A DNA stretch of 64,000 bases from a virus. Made by a program: the position numbers and the translations under genes. This document shows, piece after piece, positions 14,705 to 21,858 of the stretch (positions within the stretch are counted from its first letter, which is position 1; the number at the start of each line of letters is the position of its first letter). The notes below the pieces were generated by a model. The model worked only from the letters and a program-made list of their open reading frames with translations, searched no databases and was not told the origin of the DNA. Where the stretch lies: positions 1-64,000 of IMG/VR virus record IMGVR_UViG_3300005471_000014; one strand, given 5' to 3'.

Positions 14705-15189
14705 GTGCGACCCGCGTACTTTGCGAGGGTCGCTTCTTGAATGGCGCGCGGAGCGTACCGGATCGAGGCCCATCTCTGGTACTCGCGCGACCACTCCTCA
14801 AAGCCTGGATCGTCGGCACACATCGCCGCCATCTCGCGCGCCGCGCGCGCCATGCCAATTTCAATCTGATAGCGCACCGGATCGGCGGCCTTCATCTCTC
14901 GCCACGTTGCTTCGTTCAGGCGCGTGGCCGCGTCGCGCCGTGGATCGTGCGCGCCCTCGATGACCGGCGCGCGACTACGTAGATCACGAGGCTTCGGGAA
15001 TGCAGTGTCCTTCGTCGCGGTCGCGATGATCCGCTTCACATTCGCCTGGACTTCCGACAGGTGCACATCCTTGAGCGCATCCCAGTAGGCGTTCACGAAC
15101 GGATCGCCGGCCTCACGCGAACCTCGCAACGCTGCGCAAAGCTGATCCATGAGCTTCTGGAACGGAGCGAAGTCGCGCTGCGTATCCAT
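14701..15189 (-). CDS. Replication protein P-like (helicase-loader type)
   Basis: 162 residues starting MDTQRDFAPFQKLMDQLCAA, mainly helical, with NAYWDALKDVHLSEVQANVK and a TAFPKPRDLRSRAP loop. This layout (a short helical protein right behind an O-like protein, with a CxxP/AFP..P segment) resembles phage loader proteins such as P22 or lambda P relatives and phage 'replisome organiser' partners. The start codon overlaps the stop of the DUF1376 gene. Assignment rests on position plus general resemblance. Confidence 0.5.
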   Translation of the reverse strand: MDTQRDFAPFQKLMDQLCAALRGSREAGDPFVNAYWDALKDVHLSEVQANVKRIIATATKDTAFPKPRDLRSRAPVIEGAHDPRRDAATRLNEATWREMKAADPVRYQIEIGMARAAREMAAMCADDPGFEEWSREYQRWASIRYAPRAIQEATLAKYAGRT

Positions 15190-15995
15190 CACGGCGGGTC
15201 CACGGGATCATCGGCCGGCGGGCTCCACCGTTCAGCCTGTGCCGCATCGGGAGGAACGTCCCAGTCCGCGAGAAAGTGTTTCTCCGGCCCGAGAAACGTC
15301 TTCGCTTGCATCACGTACTCGGATCGATCCTTGCCCGTCTCCGCGATGAACTTCGCATAGCGCTTCGCGCCCTCGATCATGACCTCCGGCTCGATGCCTT
15401 CGTGGATGCGCGCGTTCCATGTGTTCTGCGCGAGACGCCACGGTTGTCCTCCGGCGCGCATTGGGAATTCGAGCTTGAAGCTCAGAAAGTCTTCATCGAC
15501 TTCGGTTCCACGGGGAACACGCCCAGCGCGCGCTGAGCGTCTGCGCTCAGCACTCTTATTCTCAAAGGCAGATGGAGATGGAGATGGAGATGGAGATGGA
15601 GGCGTGCGCTCAGCGTCGTGGTCTGCGCCATTCTCTGCGCGTCGCTCCGCGTCACGCTGAGCGCGACGCTTCTCGTTCGCGAGCGTGGCGCCCAGCGTGT
15701 GCCTATCGCGCAGACGCAAGGCGTCTTTTCTGTGCTCTTCCAAGCGTCTATTGAAGAGACCTTCACCGTTTGCATCGAATTTCGCGCCGACTGTCGTCCA
15801 AATGCGCTCGAACTCTCCCTCAGTGAAACCCGTGATGCGTGCGAGCTGTGAAACATCCGCGGGCACGGCTCCATTGATCCATTGGAAGGCGAGCAAGCTG
15901 ATGTAAGCGCCACGCTCAGCGCCCGGCCAATGCAACGTCGCGCCGAACCAGTCCTTGACCCAAAAGGGCATCATCGGAAGGTCGGTACTGCTCAC
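15189..15995 (-). CDS. DUF1376 replication initiator-like protein
   Basis: 268 residues from a GTG at 15995 (GTGA overlap with the gene before). The N-terminus MPFWVKDWFGATLHWPGAER-GAYISLLAFQW is the DUF1376 signature (short dense start, WxxDYLxxTxxLSxxExGAYxxLL). A Ser-Pro linker (SPSPSPSPS), encoded by five GATGGA hexamers, leads to a C-terminal domain (EDFLSFKLEFPMRAGGQPWR...) of the type seen in phage O-like proteins. Iteron-like CGCTGAGC repeats in the linker DNA suggest an internal origin. Confidence 0.75.
   Translation of the reverse strand: MSSTDLPMMPFWVKDWFGATLHWPGAERGAYISLLAFQWINGAVPADVSQLARITGFTEGEFERIWTTVGAKFDANGEGLFNRRLEEHRKDALRLRDRHTLGATLANEKRRAQRDAERRAENGADHDAERTPPSPSPSPSPSAFENKSAERRRSARAGRVPRGTEVDEDFLSFKLEFPMRAGGQPWRLAQNTWNARIHEGIEPEVMIEGAKRYAKFIAETGKDRSEYVMQAKTFLGPEKHFLADWDVPPDAAQAERWSPPADDPVDPP
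15531..15662. other. Candidate replication origin: CGCTGAGC repeats and GATGGA tract
   Basis: CGCTGAGC or its complement occurs at 15531-15538, 15545-15551 (7 of 8), 15608-15615 and 15655-15662, with a further copy at 15914-15921. The first two form the dyad GCTGAGCG-TCTG-CGCTCAGC. Between them lie five perfect GATGGA hexamers (15571-15600). Lambda-type phages keep their origin iterons inside gene O, so the position fits. There is no AT-rich block, which weakens the case. Confidence 0.4.
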
Positions 15996-16288
15996 GCCGA
16001 CGCCTTCACTTGGATGGGGCGGTACCGGGGCGGCCTCTCGTATCGAGCCTCGCTCCCATCGGCTTGCAGCGTGAAGCCGCGCCAATGAGTCACCCCGCCT
16101 GTGGTGAAGATGCCGTGAAGCGTCGCCGCCTGCGGCCAACGTTGCAGGAGATCGAGATCACGGCGTCGGAGCGTGAGCACCTTCAGGGTCGGCCGATTGA
16201 CCGTGAGCCAATTGGCGAGCGGCGCCATCGAATCGACGACTTCGCTGATCGCGTGATAGCCGCGAAAAGTATTGGAGCGCGCAGTCAC
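15992..16288 (-). CDS. Hypothetical 98-residue protein upstream of the replication gene
   Basis: GTG start at 16288. MTARSNTFRGYHAISEVVDS...LLQRWPQAATLHGIFTTGGV...HWRGFTLQADGS could contain a winged-helix or small alpha/beta fold. It is translationally coupled (GTGA) to the DUF1376 gene, so probably an early regulatory or replication accessory protein. Confidence 0.55.
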   Translation of the reverse strand: MTARSNTFRGYHAISEVVDSMAPLANWLTVNRPTLKVLTLRRRDLDLLQRWPQAATLHGIFTTGGVTHWRGFTLQADGSEARYERPPRYRPIQVKASA

Positions 16289-16312
16289 CGGGACACGCCC
16301 TGCACGTTGGAG

Positions 16313-16570
16313 TTAGACGCGACGTTCTGTGGGGTCCGTAGTCGTCGCCGCGCGGACTGTGGGCTCAGCATTCATCGGATGCAGAAGCTCTCTCAGCAAG
16401 CGTTTCGGCGAGCACTTCAGCGCTCGCGTCAGATGCTCGAACAGCACAAGCCTTGGCACCAGGCGTCGGTGCTCAATCTGGCTGATGGTCGTCGCATCAC
16501 AAAAACACTCGTCTGCCACGTCCTTCTGCGTTTTGCCCAGCTCTTCACGACGGTGTCGAACGTACTCCAT
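16313..16570 (-). CDS. XRE-family repressor-like protein
   Basis: 85 residues; MEYVRHRREELGKTQKDVADECFCDATTISQIEHRRLVPRLVLFE is a clear Cro/CI helix-turn-helix (LGKTQKDVAD as helices 1-2, ATTISQIEHRR as the recognition region). It is divergent from the regulator at 16713, with operator palindrome 16603-16621 in between. It lacks a peptidase domain. It is the best candidate for binding the 19-bp palindromes spread over the genome. Confidence 0.75.
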   Translation of the reverse strand: MEYVRHRREELGKTQKDVADECFCDATTISQIEHRRLVPRLVLFEHLTRALKCSPKRLLRELLHPMNAEPTVRAATTTDPTERRV

Positions 16571-16602
16571 CGCGCGGACCCTACTCTCCGCAGAATCACG
16601 AA

Positions 16603-16621
16603 TGCAAACAGGCTGTGTGCA
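16603..16621. promoter_or_regulatory. Operator palindrome, site 1
   Basis: TGCAAACAGGCTGTGTGCA is a 19-bp dyad (one mismatch pair). It lies in the divergent gap between the repressor and the + strand regulator and is related to sites at 17469, 21431/21446, 29021 and 61858. It is 26 bases upstream of the -35 at 16648. Confidence 0.7.
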
Positions 16622-16647
16622 GATATGAGAGCAACGGGCCTCTTTTG

Positions 16648-16676
16648 TTGAGCAGCACTCTACTCATCTGTATAGT
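16648..16676 (+). promoter_or_regulatory. Sigma70-type promoter for the + strand regulator
   Basis: TTGAGC (16648-16653), a 17-base spacer and TATAGT (16671-16676). The ATG at 16713 is 37 bases beyond. Confidence 0.7.
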
Positions 16677-16712
16677 TTCTCGGCCGATGATGGCTAGTCC
16701 ACCGGGCCATTT

Positions 16713-17204
16713 ATGCGAGAAATCTCAACCAAGACGCGTCGCAAGCGCGCCCCCTTCAAACTGCGTCCTCTGACACCGGCAGAAAAAGCAGACTGCGCGG
16801 CGTTCGCACGCTGGAACGAGGAGCAGAACGCAGCACGCAAAGCCCGCGGCGAGAGGCGATTCAGCACTCAGCGCTGGGAAGAACTCACCGGTGTCCACCG
16901 CAACACCGTAGGCGCCTACGCCCGCGGTGAACGTCCAATGCCCGTTGAGTTTCAGTTAGATGCGGCTCAACACTGGCGGTGTCCTCCGCAGTTGATCTTC
17001 CCATCGTGGAAGTGGCCCAGCGTCACGCGCGTGGCGCCGGATGACGAGTGCATGGCGCTCGTCGTGCAATTGCTCTCGCGCATGCGACCGAGCGAGCGCA
17101 CCGAGGCGATATGGCTCCTCGAAACGTATGCAGGCGCGAACAAGTCCCTGCGCGCGAGAATTGCGCGCGAAGTCCGCAAACTCTTCGGAGACGGCGCGGG
17201 CTGA
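16713..17204 (+). CDS. HTH regulatory protein divergent from the repressor
   Basis: 163 residues. The middle region RFSTQRWEELTGVHRNTVGAY-ARGERPMP (about residues 49-76) is an XRE-type helix-turn-helix; the flanks are basic. The C-terminal helical segment (LVVQLLSRMRPSERTEAIWL) may mediate dimerisation. It is transcribed from the promoter beside operator 1 and is likely part of the lysis-lysogeny switch (Cro/CII-like role), by position. Confidence 0.65.
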   Translation: MREISTKTRRKRAPFKLRPLTPAEKADCAAFARWNEEQNAARKARGERRFSTQRWEELTGVHRNTVGAYARGERPMPVEFQLDAAQHWRCPPQLIFPSWKWPSVTRVAPDDECMALVVQLLSRMRPSERTEAIWLLETYAGANKSLRARIAREVRKLFGDGAG

Positions 17205-17272
17205 GCTAGAGCGATGCGCCTCTGAGTCTTCGCCCGCCGCCCGCTGGAACCTGATCCACCGGAATGCTCCTG

Positions 17273-17312
17273 GCGCGTTTTTTTCGTTTCGCCTTCACGA
17301 AAAAAAACGCGC
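17273..17312. terminator. Two-way hairpin terminator
   Basis: Arms GCGCGTTTTTTTCGT (17273-17287) and ACGAAAAAAAACGCGC (17297-17312) pair around TTCGCCTTC, with one unpaired A. Long T/A runs within the stem are unusual. It lies after the regulator at 16713-17204 and ahead of the ERF gene region. A second perfect hairpin, CCTGCGG-TGCTTT-CCGCAGG, follows near 17373-17392. Confidence 0.55.
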
Positions 17313-17468
17313 GGTTATTCGGCCTGCTCCTCGACACTACTCCGCGCGTTGTGCCCGTCGCAAGTTACGCTCGCATCCTGCGGTGCTTTCCGCAGGAGTC
17401 CCGCTCCCGTTTTGTCTCTCGGTCGTTTGCAAACGCTCGTAGAGCTTCACTAACGTTCGCGCCCCCGC

Positions 17469-17487
17469 TGCACACAGCCTGTATGCA
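17469..17487. promoter_or_regulatory. Operator palindrome, site 2 (ahead of ERF)
   Basis: TGCACACAGCCTGTATGCA, 24 bases before the ERF ATG. A related 12-bp palindrome CGTTTGCAAACG lies at 17424-17435. The remaining bases of this 300-base gap hold two hairpins and no gene. Confidence 0.7.
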
Positions 17488-17510
17488 GCGCCGACCCGAG
17501 GGGTGCGCAC

Positions 17511-18368
17511 ATGGCCGAGGACACGCAGCCGCTCCCACCGCCACCGCGCGTGGCCGCTGTGTTCGCGGCGATCCGCCGCGTCATGGAGGACATGGCGAAG
17601 TCGGGCGTCGGTAAGCTCAAGACCAATTCGCAGCAGAATTTCGCCTATCGCGGCGTCGATGACGTGATGGATGCTCTCGCGCCCTCGCTCGCGCGCCACG
17701 GGCTCATCATCGTGCCGCACGTCACCGAGCGCTCGGTCACTGAGCGGGAGTCGCGCCAGGGGAGCAAGCTCTTCCACACGCTGCTCCGAATTGATTACGA
17801 ATTCATCAGCGTGAGCGATGGCTCGATTCACCTCGTCGGCCCGATCTATGGCGAGGCCATGGACAGCGGTGACAAGAGCACCAACAAGGCGATGGCGATC
17901 GCCTACAAATATTGCTGCGTGCAGACCTTCTGCATCCCGGTCACGGGCGATGACCCGGATGCACAAGCCCACGAGATTGCGGGCGCGCAGGAGCGGGGGA
18001 ACCTCCCGGCGGACTCGAAGCCCTCCACCGGAACCGCTCCTAGCGCGCCCGCGCCTACCTCCGCATCTGCTCCGGAGCCGCACGCACCACGACGGGAGGT
18101 GCCGATCGGCGCCGATGGCAAGCCACGCGTTTTGCGCAGTGGCGGCAATTTCGGCTACGGCAAGAAATTCGCGACGACCCCATGGGAGATGATGACGAAG
18201 CGCGACCTCGAATGGTTTCGCGACGCCGAGCGCACCCCCGAAAACGTGCGCACCAAGATCGACATCGAGTTGGCGTGGCGCGCCTATGACAACGCGATCT
18301 TTGAATCCGCGCGTGATGCCGATCGCGCCGCCGCCGACGCCGTGCCCTTCGACGACAGGATTCCGTGA
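17511..18368 (+). CDS. erf: ERF-family single-strand annealing recombinase
   Basis: 285 residues. The N-terminal domain has the ERF core: QNFAYRGVDDVMDALAPSLA, RHGLIIVPHV, GEAMDSGDKSTNKAMAIAYK and the following CCVQTFCIP. ERF proteins anneal single strands and circularise phage DNA in P22. A Pro/Ala/Ser linker (about 160-195) joins a short C-terminal domain (KKFATTPWEMMTKRDLEWFR). A palindromic operator lies just upstream, so repressor control is likely. It leads an operon of recombination-associated genes. Confidence 0.9.
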   Translation: MAEDTQPLPPPPRVAAVFAAIRRVMEDMAKSGVGKLKTNSQQNFAYRGVDDVMDALAPSLARHGLIIVPHVTERSVTERESRQGSKLFHTLLRIDYEFISVSDGSIHLVGPIYGEAMDSGDKSTNKAMAIAYKYCCVQTFCIPVTGDDPDAQAHEIAGAQERGNLPADSKPSTGTAPSAPAPTSASAPEPHAPRREVPIGADGKPRVLRSGGNFGYGKKFATTPWEMMTKRDLEWFRDAERTPENVRTKIDIELAWRAYDNAIFESARDADRAAADAVPFDDRIP

Positions 18369-18377
18369 GGGCGCGCC

Positions 18378-18785
18378 ATGCAAATCTACGAATTCACGGA
18401 CGACATGAACGAGGTCAGCGGCTACGGCGGCGATTACGAGCGCGCCTGTCGCGCGGCCATCGCAGTCGGTGCCACCTGGGTAAGTCTGCATCCCGCAGCG
18501 GAGCCTGAAGTCGATGGCAACAACGGCATATCGGGGTACGTGCGAGGCGCGAATGAGGATGGAGCGAAGATGCTCGACTGCATCGACGATCAACCGTTCC
18601 GGATGGATGACGGACGCGAGGTCAAGCTGGGGGACGTGCTCACGCCCGCGATGTACTACGTCGCGCTCTATCACATCGGCTTCATCACGGAGTTCGGGTG
18701 GAATGCGTATGCGGAAAAGATGCGTTCGCCTACGCCTCTCCGTCCCGACGCCCGCACAAAGGTCTCCGATGACGACGCAAATTGA
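18378..18785 (+). CDS. Hypothetical acidic 135-residue protein
   Basis: Starts MQIYEFTDDMNEVSGYGGDY, 9 bases after the ERF stop. Acidic, with a central CRAAIAVGATWVSLHPA stretch and a KLGDVLTPAMYYVALYHIGF segment. Likely an early gene of the ERF operon; no family recognised. Confidence 0.6.
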   Translation: MQIYEFTDDMNEVSGYGGDYERACRAAIAVGATWVSLHPAAEPEVDGNNGISGYVRGANEDGAKMLDCIDDQPFRMDDGREVKLGDVLTPAMYYVALYHIGFITEFGWNAYAEKMRSPTPLRPDARTKVSDDDAN

Positions 18786-18999
18786 GCTGACCGAGAACCA
18801 ATTGCTCGCGCAGCTCCTGCGCGCGGCGACCTGGGTCATCGTGACATTCATCGTGTCCTTTGCGGCTTGGTCGATTCACAACAACTATTGCGCGAGCCTC
18901 GCGCTCGCGAAGGGAATTGATCCGCTCGGCGTCGCCTGCGTCTTCGGCAGCGACCGCACTGCCTGCGCGCTGGCGGCGCGCGGAGCGCCGCGCCCATGA
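18769..18999 (+). CDS. Small single-pass membrane protein
   Basis: 76 residues. The ATG at 18769 overlaps the previous stop region. MTTQIELTENQLLAQLLRAA is followed by a transmembrane helix (TWVIVTFIVSFAAWSI, about residues 21-36) and a Cys-containing outer segment. It could be a superinfection-exclusion or regulatory membrane peptide; no direct evidence. Confidence 0.6.
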   Translation: MTTQIELTENQLLAQLLRAATWVIVTFIVSFAAWSIHNNYCASLALAKGIDPLGVACVFGSDRTACALAARGAPRP

Positions 19000-19199
19000 A
19001 CGCATGGGATGTCACTCAGCTCTTCGCGATCTATGCCGACCTGCTGGAATTTTATGAGCCCCAGGCGGCACGGGAATGGCTCGTGACACCCCAGCCGCTC
19101 CTCGACCATCGGCGCCCCTGCGAACTGCTCTCCACCCCGAGGGGGCACCAGCGTCTGCTCGACCTCCTCGCGCAACTGCGCGACAGCGCGCACCTCTGA
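18996..19199 (+). CDS. Orphan MbcA/ParS/Xre-type (DUF2384) antitoxin domain
   Basis: 67 residues, ATGA-coupled. AREWLVTPQPLLDHRRPCEL-LSTPRGHQRLLDLLAQLRDS matches the toxin-binding C-terminal domain of MbcA/ParS/Xre antitoxins (xxWLxxPNPxLGGxxPxxLLxTxxGxxxVxxLLxxIxxG). The DNA-binding half is absent and no RES-domain toxin is nearby. An orphan could neutralise a host RES toxin or modulate repressors; this is inference. Confidence 0.65.
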   Translation: MNAWDVTQLFAIYADLLEFYEPQAAREWLVTPQPLLDHRRPCELLSTPRGHQRLLDLLAQLRDSAHL

Positions 19200-19224
19200 A
19201 ACGGAACTCGAAGGGTCAACTCAC

Positions 19225-20103
19225 ATGACAAAGCCAACGAAAATCGAATTGCCGCCGCTGAAGCTCGCCCACGCTGAAGTCGGGATTGTGGGCGACACGC
19301 CGCTCATCGTGCATGCGTGGAGTCAGAAGGCGCGCGAGGAGATGTTGCGCAAGCAGATGAAGCTCCCCGTACATCGCACGAGCAAGGACCCAGTGGATGC
19401 GTTCCTGCGCTCGATGTATCGCACGGATGAGAATTTCTATGGCGTGCCCGCGGTCGGGGTCAAGAATGCAATGGTGACGGCGTGCACGTCCGTCGATGGG
19501 ATCACGAAGACGGCTGCGCGACAGGCGTTCATCATCGTCGGCGAGAGAGGCAAGACGAAGGCCGCGTTCGCCGATCTATTTTCACCGCAGGACTTGGTGC
19601 GCATCCTGTCGCCCAATCCGCCGACGTTGCGCGAGGACATGGTGCGCCTCGCCGGCATCGGCAACACGGCGGACCTCCGTTACCGCGCCGAGTATTGGCC
19701 ATGGGGAGCAAAGCTCACCATTCGCTACAACGCGAACGTGCTCTCGCTCGATCAGCTCGCGAATTTGCTCAACACGTCGGGCTTCGGCGTCGGATTGTGC
19801 GAGTGGCGCCCGGAGAGAGATGGTCAGTCGGGCACCTTTCACGTCGCCGATGAGCACGACATGAAGATGCTCTCATCGCGAGCGTGGCTCACGCATCGCG
19901 AGCCCGAGCTGCCCGATGTCTCGGCGTGGATGCGCAAGATGAACGCCGAGAACCAAATAGCCGAGGGGAGCGTGCGCGCCGTCGCACGGCGTGGACGGCA
20001 GAAAGTCGCGATCCCCGAGGCGGCGAATGATCCCGTGTTCGCACCGCCGGAGGCCCCGCAACCACGGCGGCGCCGTCGCAATGGTGCCGAGGAGATCGCG
20101 TGA
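19225..20103 (+). CDS. Conserved phage protein adjacent to ERF
   Basis: 292 residues starting MTKPTKIELPPLKLAHAEVG after an AAGGGTCA leader. I recall similar phage proteins near annealing recombinases with VGDTPLIVHAWSQKAREEML, AVGVKNAMVTACTSVDGITK and FGVGLCEWRPERDGQSGTFH. Alternating strands with glycine turns suggest a ferredoxin/RAMP-like fold, but this is only a visual impression. The C-terminus is basic. It may act with ERF on DNA; function unproven. Confidence 0.6.
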   Translation: MTKPTKIELPPLKLAHAEVGIVGDTPLIVHAWSQKAREEMLRKQMKLPVHRTSKDPVDAFLRSMYRTDENFYGVPAVGVKNAMVTACTSVDGITKTAARQAFIIVGERGKTKAAFADLFSPQDLVRILSPNPPTLREDMVRLAGIGNTADLRYRAEYWPWGAKLTIRYNANVLSLDQLANLLNTSGFGVGLCEWRPERDGQSGTFHVADEHDMKMLSSRAWLTHREPELPDVSAWMRKMNAENQIAEGSVRAVARRGRQKVAIPEAANDPVFAPPEAPQPRRRRRNGAEEIA

Positions 20104-20561
20104 ATCGCGAGATCAAGGAAGCGCTCGATCAGATTGCAGAGAGCGACGAGCACGGGCGCCTGCGCGCGGAAGCGATCCTCGATCGCGCGAAGACGCGCAG
20201 CTCCCCGCTCCATCCGTGTTTCACCTGGGATGACGGCAAGGCGGCGGCGCGGTGGCGCATCGAAGAGGCACGCGGCTTGATCCGAAGTTACAGCGTCGTC
20301 ATCGAGCAGGCGCATCCGATCCTGACGCGCGCGTACGTGAGTTTGAAATCTTCGCGTGTGCAGGGCGGAGGCTATACGTCGATCCAGCGCATTCTCTCGG
20401 ATCGCGAACTGCATGCCGAAATGCTGCGTGATGCGCTCGAAGAGATCGGGGAAGTCGAGCGCCGTTACGGACACTTGCGTGAATTGCAACCGGTGTTCGC
20501 GGAGGCGCGCAAGGTGAAACGTCGAGCGAAAGTCGCGAAGGTCGAGCCCGCGCATGCGTGA
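20100..20561 (+). CDS. Hypothetical 153-residue helical protein
   Basis: Coupled (GTGA) to the preceding gene. MNREIKEALDQIAESDEHGR is strongly helical, and the C-terminus is basic (KVKRRAKVAKVEPAHA). It probably belongs to the ERF recombination operon. It ends where the long G-rich non-coding tract begins. Confidence 0.6.
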   Translation: MNREIKEALDQIAESDEHGRLRAEAILDRAKTRSSPLHPCFTWDDGKAAARWRIEEARGLIRSYSVVIEQAHPILTRAYVSLKSSRVQGGGYTSIQRILSDRELHAEMLRDALEEIGEVERRYGHLRELQPVFAEARKVKRRAKVAKVEPAHA

Positions 20562-20574
20562 GTGGCAGGAAGGT

Positions 20575-21430
20575 AAGCGCTAGGAAGGGACCGGCCCCGA
20601 TCGGGACGGCAAGGAATGCTTGGCTAGTTGGGGATTGGCAGGCGAGGCCGCTTGAGGCGCGTAGAGGCTGATCTTGGTGCGTCTCGTCGATGTTGGACTG
20701 GCATGGCCCGGCAGGCGAGGTTGCGCGAGTTGCGCAAGGGCGAAGTAATGCGAGGGATGGCAGGACGGGATTCGCTCTGTGTCGCGCGGACAGGCGAGGA
20801 CTCGCGGTGACAGGTTTGGTTTGGGCTTGGACCGGCAGCCTTGGCATCGCGAGGCGCGAGCGGGGCAAGGTCGGGACAGGACCGGCCGGCATGGTGGCGA
20901 ATGCAATGGATGGGCGACTCATGCGTTGGCGCGGCGATTCGAGGATGGGCAGCCAAGGCGGTGCATTGGTGGCGTCGCTGGATGCGGCAGGCTTGGCTTG
21001 CATAGCGCGGGCAACGCTCGGGAAGGCTCGGCCGGAACGGCTCGGATTGTCGGCGTGGTGTTGGAGTGCATTGGATCGGCTGGATAGGTTTCGCAGTGCC
21101 GGGCCACGACAGGACGGGCCGGATAGCGATGGCGGGTCGATGCTGCGACAGGCACGGACAGGACCGGCGACGCAGGCGCGGCTTCGCTGCTCGCGGGCGG
21201 GATCGCATAGGCATGGCGAGCATTGCCAGCGCGCGGCGAGCGACGGCAGGCGAGTTGTCGGTCAGGCACGGACAGGACCGACTTTGCGGTGCGCGGATTG
21301 GACAGGCTGGCATGGTCCGGCAAGCCCCTGCGGGGCTTTGAGGGCGGAGGCACGGCAAGGCAGGCATGGGCGGCGGGGTGCTGCGCGCGAAGGCAAGGAA
21401 CGCATTGGCGTGGCCGGTGAGGCGGTTGGG
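20575..21430. repeat. Long degenerate G-rich repeat tract without a credible gene
   Basis: Around 850 bases are built from recurring + strand words such as GGACAGGACCGG (near 20874, 21156, 21267), GGCATGG (at least five), and GGCAGGCGAG (at least four). Every frame is open for long stretches because stop triplets are rare, but no frame has a ribosome site and natural composition. The strong strand skew (G on +, C on -) is unlike the flanking genes. It lies immediately before the xis/int operators. Confidence 0.6.
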
Positions 21431-21464
21431 CGCACACAGCCTGTTTGCACACAGGCTGTGTGCA
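21431..21464. promoter_or_regulatory. Operator palindromes, overlapping sites 3 and 4 (ahead of xis/int)
   Basis: Two palindromes overlap by 4 bases: CGCACACAGCCTGTTTGCA (21431-21449) and the perfect TGCACACAGGCTGTGTGCA (21446-21464). The latter is a symmetrical 19-mer about one central G. They end 17 bases before the GTG start at 21481. Confidence 0.75.
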
Positions 21465-21480
21465 AATAAACAGGCCACAA

Positions 21481-21858
21481 GTGTCAAATGCCGCCGACAC
21501 CGCCACGCCCGAAGCGGAATATACGGAGAAGCAGATTGCGGACCGGATGCAGGTGAAGGTCCGCGATGTGAAGTGGCTGATGAGAACGGGTCAACTGGAA
21601 TTCATGAAGGTCACGCCGCGCAAGTGGCGCATCACCGAGAACCAATACCAGCGCTACAAAGCGCGGAAGGAAGCGGAGGCCGCATGCCGCGCGAAGATCG
21701 ACTTACCTACAAGGGCTACTACCTCATCGAGCCCGAGGCCAATAGTAAGTCCCCCTGCTACCTCATCGCCTGGTACGACGCTAAGTCCGGACAACGACGC
21801 ACTCGTACAACTGGCGTCGAGAATGTTAGCCCGGAGAGCAAAGACCAAGCCCACCTGA
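21481..21858 (+). CDS. Excisionase-like HTH protein
   Basis: Starts GTG at 21481 directly after the operator pair; product MSNAADTATPEAEYTEKQIA. The segment TEKQIADRMQVKVRDVKWLM-RTGQLEFMKVTPRKWRITENQ is the MerR-like winged helix of excisionases and AlpA-type proteins (EKxxAxxLxVSxxxVxxWxxxGxLxxxKxxxRxWRIxxxxL). The Thr/Ser/Pro-rich tail overlaps the integrase gene by 175 bases. It probably controls excision direction together with integrase. Confidence 0.65.
   Translation: MSNAADTATPEAEYTEKQIADRMQVKVRDVKWLMRTGQLEFMKVTPRKWRITENQYQRYKARKEAEAACRAKIDLPTRATTSSSPRPIVSPPATSSPGTTLSPDNDALVQLASRMLARRAKTKPT

Noticed and set aside
15567-15602. GATGGA microsatellite as a CRISPR-like or phase-variable repeat
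   Set aside because: It is in frame and encodes the Ser-Pro linker of the replication protein; hexamer changes would not shift the frame. No spacers, so not CRISPR.
17137-18851. 504-residue - strand frame opposite ERF
   Set aside because: Arg/Val/Ala shadow; ERF on the + strand has clear family motifs and an operator upstream.
20624-21487. Long open frames on both strands (about 260-290 residues) in the G-rich tract
   Set aside because: No ribosome sites, composition dominated by repeated words, and long openness on both strands explained by lack of stop triplets in the G/C-biased repeats.
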